A program made the position numbers and the translations under genes. A stretch of DNA of 10,287 nt from an uncultured Collinsella sp. (lineage in GTDB: Bacteria; Actinomycetota; Coriobacteriia; Coriobacteriales; Coriobacteriaceae): NCBI GenBank assembly GCA_900754435.1, contig CAAECT010000266.1:1-10287 (forward strand), in the 5' to 3' direction. Of this stretch, positions 5,843-10,287 are shown in pieces. Position 1 is the stretch's first letter. Each line of letters opens with the position of its first letter. The notes under the pieces are model-generated. The model worked only from the letters and a program-made list of their open reading frames with translations, was not told where the DNA came from and did no database searches.

Positions 5843-6490
5843 ATGACCGTCACCTACGATGCGTCCCGTGTGACGCTTGTCAATCACCCGCTCGTCCAGC
5901 ACAAGCTGTCGATCCTGCGCGACAAAAACACCGGCACCAACCAGTTCCGTCAGCTCGTGCGCGAACTCGCACTTTTTGACGGCTACGAGGCCATGCGCGA
6001 CCTGCCTATGGAAGACGTCGAGGTCGAGACCCCCATCACTACCGCCACGTTCAAACAGCTTGCCGGCAAGAAACTCGCCATCGTGCCCATCCTGCGTGCG
6101 GGCCTTGGCATGGTCGACGGCATCCTCGACCTGGTGCCCTCCGCTCGCGTGGGCCACATCGGCATGGAGCGCGACGAGGTCACCCACGAGCCGCACGAGT
6201 ATTACTGCAAGATGCCCAAGGATATCGACCAGCGCATCTGCCTGGTCGTCGACCCCATGCTCGCCACGGGCGGTTCGGCCGAGATGGCCATCAGCTACCT
6301 GCGCGAGCGCGGTGTCAAGGACATCCGCATGCTGTGCATCGTCGCGGCCCCCGAGGGCCTCAAGTCGCTGACTGAGAAGGACCCTGATGTGCATATCTAT
6401 ACCTGCGCCATCGACGACCATCTCAACGAGGCTGCCTACATCGTTCCCGGCCTCGGCGACGCCGGCGACCGCATCTACGGCACGCTCTAG
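5843..6490 (+). CDS. upp: Uracil phosphoribosyltransferase
   Basis: This pyrimidine-salvage enzyme joins uracil to PRPP, giving UMP and pyrophosphate, in the cytoplasm. The 215-residue product has near-family length (E. coli about 208). Features seen are [16 protein letters not shown] at the N-terminus (15-30), ILRAGLGM (83-90), the PRPP-binding loop [12 protein letters not shown] (135-146) and the C-terminal uracil-binding segment [16 protein letters not shown] (199-214). The ATG at 5843 follows AAAGGGG (5826-5832); the frame extends upstream to a GTG or TTG start, but those would add a non-conserved tail. It stands 123 bp after glpK and 280 bp before atpI. A upp gene directly ahead of the atp operon is also found in Bacillus-type genomes. 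Confidence 0.96.
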   Translation: MTVTYDASRVTLVNHPLVQHKLSILRDKNTGTNQFRQLVRELALFDGYEAMRDLPMEDVEVETPITTATFKQLAGKKLAIVPILRAGLGMVDGILDLVPSARVGHIGMERDEVTHEPHEYYCKMPKDIDQRICLVVDPMLATGGSAEMAISYLRERGVKDIRMLCIVAAPEGLKSLTEKDPDVHIYTCAIDDHLNEAAYIVPGLGDAGDRIYGTL

Positions 6491-6531
6491 TCGCTGGGCT
6501 AAACGGCCGCGGCTGCAAATACGAAGAAACG

Positions 6532-6566
6532 GTGCGCGCGGACGAACAAAAGGCGACCGCGCGCAC
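6532..6566. terminator. 10-bp GC hairpin after upp
   Basis: GTGCGCGCGG (6532-6541) and CCGCGCGCAC (6557-6566) are perfect reverse complements around a 15-base loop, 41 bp after the upp stop. The very strong stem suggests a transcript end for upp, but only TCCTGTT follows, without a proper T-run, so any termination would not be of the classical intrinsic type. Confidence 0.45.
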
Positions 6567-6681
6567 TCCTGTTAACGGACGTTTTGCCTTGCAGGGTTCG
6601 AGAAAAACGTATTACCGTACCTGCGGCATAAAGAAGGTCTTAAGAAAACGAACAGGTGCGTATTAACCGATGCTTTTTCGG

Positions 6682-6709
6682 TTGTACTTTAGCGATTGGC
6701 TCGTACAAT
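6682..6709 (+). promoter_or_regulatory. Probable main promoter of the atp operon
   Basis: TTGTAC (6682-6687) and TACAAT (6704-6709) are separated by 16 bp and lie about 60 bp before the atpI start. A small stem, AACCGA (6665-6670) with TCGGTT (6678-6683), touches the -35 box. ATTGG (6695-6699) and CCAAT (6715-6719) flank the -10. Upstream, CGTATTACCG (6608-6617) recurs as CGTATTAACCG (6659-6669), possibly a binding site pair. Regulation itself is not demonstrated. Confidence 0.55.
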
Positions 6710-6770
6710 AGTCACCAATGTTTGGCGGGAACTGTTCTGTGAAGCGTTAAAAAGGAAAGTGAGGACGCCA

Positions 6771-7082
6771 GTGTTTCAGATAGCCGATCTGCTCGCTATC
6801 GTTGCAGGCGCCATCGCGGGCGCAATTGCCTTCCTTCCCTTTGTCTTTACGCTCAAGCCGGTTCTTGACGATAAACAGAATGCGGACATGCTCAAGGGTA
6901 TGGTGAGCTTGGCGGTCTCGGCAATCGCCCTGCTCGTCTTTACCTTGGTTGTGTTTGTGTTGTTCGGAGAGGCATTTCGCATGTTCCTCCTGGGCGAGGC
7001 GATCGGCTTCGTGGCCTTTATGGCCGCCTGCACGGTTCGCGTCGCCAAGGCGCTGCGAGATCCTCATGAGGTCGAAAGGTAA
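6771..7082 (+). CDS. atpI: ATP synthase accessory membrane protein AtpI-like
   Basis: The 103-residue hydrophobic protein sits exactly where atpI lies in most atp operons, directly before atpB. AtpI is a small inner-membrane protein implicated in assembly of the c-ring and in Mg or Ca uptake in some bacteria; it is not part of the final enzyme. Three hydrophobic stretches are visible: about 5-28 (LLAIVAGAIAGAIAFLPFVF), 42-66 (MVSLAVSAIALLVFTLVVFVLF) and 70-88 (FLLGEAIGFVAFMAACTV). Sequence conservation in this family is low, so the call leans on position and topology. The GTG at 6771 is chosen because GAGGA (6761-6765) lies five bases before it; the frame opens upstream from a TTG at 6696 that overlaps the promoter. 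The stop is three bases before the atpB start. Confidence 0.7.
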   Translation: MFQIADLLAIVAGAIAGAIAFLPFVFTLKPVLDDKQNADMLKGMVSLAVSAIALLVFTLVVFVLFGEAFRMFLLGEAIGFVAFMAACTVRVAKALRDPHEVER

Positions 7083-7085
7083 GTC

Positions 7086-7889
7086 GTGGAAATTTTTGAA
7101 AAGCTGCCTGATGAGATTAATCATCTGGTCAGCGAGTTCAGCTCCACCCCTGTCGTGGGCGATCTGAGCTGCGGCATCACGCAGTACTCGTTTTGGCTGA
7201 TCGTCTCCACGATCGTGCTCCTGATCGTCCTGGCCGTGTTCAAGAAGAAGCAGACCCTGGTTCCCAAGGGCTTCTTCGTCAACGGTTTCGAGTACATCAT
7301 CGAGTACGTCGAGAACGATATCGGCAAGGGTGTCGTGGGTGAGAACTGGAAGAAGCACTTCCCGTTCCTGTGCTCGCTTTTCCTGTTCATCCTGATCAAC
7401 AACATGATCGGCCTGATCCCGGGAATGAAGCCCGGCACCGGCGCAATCGGCTCCACCGCCGCGCTCGCCATCTTCGCCTTCGTGTACTTCATCTACTACG
7501 GATGCAAGGCTCACGGCGTGATCGGCTACATCAAGAGCCTCGCCCCGCAGGGCGTGAGCTTCCCGATGAACGTGCTCGTGTGGGTCGTCGAGCTTTTCTC
7601 GACCTTCCTGCGCCTCATCACGCTCGCCGTCCGTCTGTTCTGCAACATGTTCGCAGGACACGTGGTCATGGGCTCGTTCGCCATCATGGCGAGCATGTTC
7701 ATGCAGCCGCTGCTTCAGCAGGTTTCCGCGGCCCACGCCGTCGGCGCCCTGCCTTCGCTAGCCTGGCTTGCCATCCTCATCCTGATCTATGCGATCGAGC
7801 TTGTGGTCGGCGCCATCCAGGCTTACGTCTTCACGGTCCTTACCGCCGTGTATGTCTCCGAGGCAGAGGAGGTCGCGGAGGAGGAGTAG
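7086..7889 (+). CDS. atpB: F1Fo ATP synthase subunit a
   Basis: Subunit a is the membrane stator that forms the two proton half-channels beside the c-ring. The product has 267 residues and at least five hydrophobic helices, at about 34-52, 92-113, 121-140, 160-205 and 222-256. The essential arginine is R183 in LAVRLFCNMFAGH (180-192), matching E. coli R210. Q246 in GAIQAYVFTVLTAVYVSEA matches the conserved glutamine of the last helix. The C-terminus ends in an acidic tail (EAEEVAEEE). The GTG start at 7086 follows GAAAGG (7074-7079), only three bases after the atpI stop, so the two are probably coupled in translation. Confidence 0.96.
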   Translation: MEIFEKLPDEINHLVSEFSSTPVVGDLSCGITQYSFWLIVSTIVLLIVLAVFKKKQTLVPKGFFVNGFEYIIEYVENDIGKGVVGENWKKHFPFLCSLFLFILINNMIGLIPGMKPGTGAIGSTAALAIFAFVYFIYYGCKAHGVIGYIKSLAPQGVSFPMNVLVWVVELFSTFLRLITLAVRLFCNMFAGHVVMGSFAIMASMFMQPLLQQVSAAHAVGALPSLAWLAILILIYAIELVVGAIQAYVFTVLTAVYVSEAEEVAEEE

Positions 7890-8013
7890 TCTTCCGTTCG
7901 CGCCTTAAAGGTAAGGTAATTCGTTAAACCGCCGGTGCCCGTACCCATGGAGCCCGGCAGTTATAAAAAGGTTATCCTGCGTGAAATAAGACACGCACGA
8001 CAAAGGAGGAATC
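7890..8013 (+). other. 124-bp atpB-atpE spacer with a weak hairpin and strong RBS
   Basis: The spacer is long for this otherwise tight operon. GCCGG (7931-7935) can pair with CCGGC (7954-7958). The end carries AAGGAGGA (8003-8010), one of the best ribosome sites in the window. A strong translation signal here fits the need for many copies of subunit c per complex. No internal promoter or terminator could be called. Confidence 0.5.
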
Positions 8014-8208
8014 GTGGGAGTTATCGGTTACGGTCTCGGTGTTATCGGCGCTGGTCTTGCTATCGGCCTGTCTGCTCTGGGTGCTACGGGTGCTATGGCC
8101 CGTCAGCCTGAGGTCCAGGGCCGCGTGTTCACCGTCTTCATCATGGGCTCCGCCTTCGGCGAGGCTCTGGCTCTGATCGGCTTCGTTGTCGCGCTGATCG
8201 TTAAATAG
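8014..8208 (+). CDS. atpE: F1Fo ATP synthase subunit c
   Basis: Subunit c forms the proton-driven rotor ring in the membrane. The product is a two-helix hairpin of only 64 residues, compared with about 70-85 in most bacteria. Helix 1 is glycine-rich (GLGVIGAGLAIGLSALGA, 7-24), the polar loop ARQPE (29-33) contacts F1, and helix 2 holds the proton-carrying glutamate E50 in MGSAFGEALALIG. The residues expected for sodium binding are absent: isoleucine stands at the position of the Na-type glutamine in helix 1 and alanine follows E50. Proton coupling is therefore inferred. An in-frame TAA at 7987-7989 lies just upstream, so the GTG at 8014 is the first possible start and has an excellent ribosome site. 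Confidence 0.94.
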   Translation: MGVIGYGLGVIGAGLAIGLSALGATGAMARQPEVQGRVFTVFIMGSAFGEALALIGFVVALIVK

Positions 8209-8223
8209 CACGGAGCGTCAAGT

Positions 8224-8826
8224 ATGAATCTTTCATCCCAGAAGAGCGCGATCGCACTCTCCGCGTCCGCGGCCGCGCTGCTCATGCCGGTTTCCGCGTT
8301 CGCTGAGGACGGCGCTGCCGGTGCGGACATCCTCATCCCTAAGATGGCGGAGTTCATCCCGGCGCTTATCGCCTTCCTGATTATCTGGATCGTGCTGGCC
8401 AAGGTCGCCCTGCCGGGCATCATGAAGACCATGGAGGAGCGCGGCAAGAAGATCGAGGAGAGCCTCGACGAGGCCGAGAAGACCAAGCAGGAGGCTATCG
8501 CCAAGCGCGCTGAGTCCGACTCGATCGTCACCGACGCCCGTCGTCAGGCTGCTGACATTGTTCTCGAGGCCCGTAAGGACGCCGAGTCCGAGCGCGCCCG
8601 TATCATCGAGGCTGCTCACAAGGAGGCCGAGGAGATCATTGCCAAGGCCCATACGACCGTCGAGGACGAGCGCAAGTCCATCTACGCCGGTGCCGCGAGC
8701 TCCATCGCCGACCTGTCCGTTGCCGTCGCCACCAAGATCGTGGGCGAGGCACTCGAGGACGATGCCGAGCAGAAGAAGCTCATCGAGCGCTACATCCAGG
8801 AAGCAGGTAGCCTGAATGCCGACTAG
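8224..8826 (+). CDS. atpF: F1Fo ATP synthase subunit b with signal-peptide-like N-terminus
   Basis: Subunit b forms the peripheral stalk that holds F1 against rotation. The 200-residue product has one membrane helix at about 43-62 (EFIPALIAFLIIWIVLAKV), then a long, highly charged coiled-coil helix (about 66-165) with typical Glu/Lys/Ala repeats, and a C-terminal delta-binding part. Unlike the E. coli protein, it begins with a second hydrophobic stretch resembling a secretory signal: a positive start, ALSASAAALLMPV, then SAFA-EDG, a plausible cleavage point near residue 27. The ATG at 8224 follows ACGGAG (8210-8215). It overlaps atpH by 11 bp. Confidence 0.94.
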   Translation: MNLSSQKSAIALSASAAALLMPVSAFAEDGAAGADILIPKMAEFIPALIAFLIIWIVLAKVALPGIMKTMEERGKKIEESLDEAEKTKQEAIAKRAESDSIVTDARRQAADIVLEARKDAESERARIIEAAHKEAEEIIAKAHTTVEDERKSIYAGAASSIADLSVAVATKIVGEALEDDAEQKKLIERYIQEAGSLNAD

Positions 8827-9292
8827 CCGCTATCAGGACAAGGTGCTCGAGACCTACGCGCGCTCCCTTCTGGAAGCCGCTAAGGCCGAGAACCATGTGT
8901 TCGAGGACCTCGAGATGATCGAGCGCCTGGCTTCTGCCAGCCCCGAGATCATCGCCGTGCTCGACACCATGTCCAAGCGCGACCAGCTCGACCTTCTTCC
9001 CAAGGTGGCAGCTGCCTTTAAGTATGTTGCCGAGGAAGACGAGGATGTAGTGGGCGTGACCGTCACCACGGCGATCCCGCTCGACGACGAGCTGCGTCAA
9101 ACCATCACTAAGAAATGCGAGCAGGACTTCGGCCGCAAGGTATTCCTTATCGAGCAGGTCGACCCGTCTATCGTGGGCGGCCTGGTGCTCGAGGCCCACG
9201 GCGAGCGTCGTGACATTTCCGTCAAGACGCAGCTGCGCATCGCGCAGGAGACCCTCGCAAACTCTGCTAATTCGTACGGAGGTGAAGCCTAA
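8816..9292 (+). CDS. atpH: F1Fo ATP synthase subunit delta (compact)
   Basis: Delta (OSCP homologue) links the b stalk to the top of F1. The 158-residue product is shorter than the usual 175-185. The N-terminus ([19 protein letters not shown], 14-32) and the C-terminal domain ([15 protein letters not shown], 81-95; [25 protein letters not shown], 116-140) are recognisable. The missing length falls in the N-terminal helical domain around residues 45-60, where family members carry about 25 more residues. The ATG at 8816 lies inside the end of atpF (11-bp overlap) with AGGAA and CAGGT just upstream, suggesting coupling. The stop overlaps the atpA start by one base. Confidence 0.93.
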   Translation: MPTSRYQDKVLETYARSLLEAAKAENHVFEDLEMIERLASASPEIIAVLDTMSKRDQLDLLPKVAAAFKYVAEEDEDVVGVTVTTAIPLDDELRQTITKKCEQDFGRKVFLIEQVDPSIVGGLVLEAHGERRDISVKTQLRIAQETLANSANSYGGEA

Positions 9293-10287
9293 TGTCCGAA
9301 ACCCTCAATGCCCAGGATATCGCCAAGAAACTGCAGGAGCAGCTCACGAGCCTCTCCGCGACGGTCGATACGCATGAGGTTTCAACGGTCGACGAGGTAG
9401 GCGACGGCATCGCGCGCGTCTCCGGCCTTAAGAGCGCCATGGCAGGCGAGCTTCTGGAGTTCAAGAGCTCCGATACCGGTGAGACCGTCTTCGGCCTTGC
9501 CCAGAACCTTGACCGTGACGAGGTCGGCGCCGTTCTGTTTGGTGCCGTCGACTCCATCAAGGAAGGCGACGAGTGCCGCACCACTGGCCGCATTATGGAT
9601 ATCCCTGTGAGCCGCGCCATGCTCGGCCGCGTCGTCAATCCGCTCGGCCAGCCCATCGACGGCCTGGGCGACATCGTCGCCACGCACCGTCGCCCCATCG
9701 AGTTCAAGGCCCCCGGCGTCATCGACCGTACCCCGGTGTGTGAGCCGGTTCAGACCGGTCTGCTCGCTATCGACTCCATGGTGCCTATTGGCCGCGGTCA
9801 GCGTGAGCTCATCATCGGCGACCGTAAGACCGGTAAGACCGCCATCGCCATCGACGCTATCCTCAACCAGCGCGGCAAGGGCATGGTCTGCATCTATGTC
9901 GCCATCGGCCAGAAGGCCTCCACGGTTGCCAACATCCGCGAGACCCTCGCTCAGCACGGTGCGCTCGACTACACCATCATCGTTTCGGCCACCGCTGCCG
10001 ATTCCGCCCCTATGCAGTACATCGCGCCTATGGCCGGTGCCGCTATCGGCGAGTTCTTCATGTATAACGGTGAGGACGGCAAGCCCGCCAGCGAGACCAA
10101 CCCTGGCGGTCACGTGCTCGTCATCTACGACGACCTGTCCAAGCAGGCTGTGGCTTACCGTCAGATGTCGCTGACGCTGCATCGTCCGCCCGGACGCGAG
10201 GCCTATCCTGGCGACATCTTCTACCTGCACTCTCGTCTGCTCGAGCGTGCAGTCAAGATGTCCAAGAAGAACGGTTATGGCTCCATG
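9292..10287 (+). CDS. atpA: F1Fo ATP synthase subunit alpha (3' truncated by window)
   Basis: Alpha carries the non-catalytic nucleotide sites of F1 and part of each catalytic site. The frame gives 332 residues with no stop before the window end; a full protein would be about 500-550. Seen are the N-terminal beta-barrel region (about 28-100), [13 protein letters not shown] (112-124), the Walker A loop GDRKTGKT (176-183), [10 protein letters not shown] (204-213), the Walker B strand VLVIYDD (275-281) and [24 protein letters not shown] (297-320). Between FMYNG and HVLVIYDD about 13 residues (261-273) are inserted compared with common alpha subunits. The ATG at 9292 overlaps the atpH stop (TAATG) and has GGAGGTG (9278-9284) upstream. 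atpG, atpD and atpC are expected to follow outside the window. Confidence 0.97.
   Translation, partial: MSETLNAQDIAKKLQEQLTSLSATVDTHEVSTVDEVGDGIARVSGLKSAMAGELLEFKSSDTGETVFGLAQNLDRDEVGAVLFGAVDSIKEGDECRTTGRIMDIPVSRAMLGRVVNPLGQPIDGLGDIVATHRRPIEFKAPGVIDRTPVCEPVQTGLLAIDSMVPIGRGQRELIIGDRKTGKTAIAIDAILNQRGKGMVCIYVAIGQKASTVANIRETLAQHGALDYTIIVSATAADSAPMQYIAPMAGAAIGEFFMYNGEDGKPASETNPGGHVLVIYDDLSKQAVAYRQMSLTLHRPPGREAYPGDIFYLHSRLLERAVKMSKKNGYGSM

Noticed and set aside
6747-7736. Long antisense open frame (329 codons) opposite atpI and atpB
   Set aside because: It is a His/Asp/Glu-rich shadow of membrane-protein codons; the sense genes are well supported.
9382-10230. Antisense open frame (282 codons) opposite atpA
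   Set aside because: It is a shadow of the strongly conserved atpA coding sequence, with low-complexity Gly/Asp/Val composition.

Overview
The window looks like a chromosomal stretch from a high-GC anaerobic actinobacterium of the class Coriobacteriia, most likely Collinsella or a close relative. This rests on codon use rich in GCC, GAG and CGC, on protein sequence style, and on gene order; no database search was possible. All recognisable genes lie on the + strand. The order prmC - sua5 - (glpK) - upp - atpI-B-E-F-H-A resembles the well-known Firmicutes block prfA-prmC-...-ywlC(sua5)-...-upp-atp, so this is an old housekeeping neighbourhood carrying some extra genes.

Layout. (1) 1-702: the 3' part of a SIS-domain sugar-phosphate protein resembling fructoselysine-6-phosphate deglycase (FrlB). 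(2) 703-1297: about 600 bp without a convincing gene. It holds a perfect hairpin just after the stop codon, a 100-bp nested inverted repeat with a bidirectional terminator at its core, a possible REP-like fragment, an AT-rich hairpin, three direct repeats spaced exactly 11 bp apart, and a promoter. (3) 1298-2512: prmC, the release-factor glutamine methyltransferase, with an unusual acidic insert of about 110 residues. (4) 2513-3272: a toxin-first HigBA/RelE-Xre type toxin-antitoxin module with its own promoter and a 12-bp palindrome. (5) 3421-4164: a single-domain Sua5/TsaC protein for tRNA t6A synthesis, followed 13 bp later by glpK (glycerol kinase, 4178-5719). (6) 5843-6490: upp (uracil phosphoribosyltransferase). 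(7) 6491-10287: a promoter region and the start of the F1Fo ATP synthase operon: atpI, atpB (a), atpE (c), atpF (b), atpH (delta) and atpA (alpha, cut by the window end).

Function. The main themes are translation quality (prmC for termination, sua5 for tRNA modification), salvage and carbon entry (upp, glpK), and the proton-driven ATP synthase. The toxin-antitoxin pair sits between prmC and sua5 like a passenger and appears less GC-rich than its neighbours. No dramatic new multi-gene system is visible. What is unusual is a set of structural departures from family norms: inserts in PrmC, Sua5 and AtpA, a compact delta subunit, a short c subunit, a signal-peptide-like start on subunit b, and a glycerol kinase lacking the usual ATP-site arginine and the usual allosteric loop. 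The structured non-coding region 703-1297 also deserves attention.
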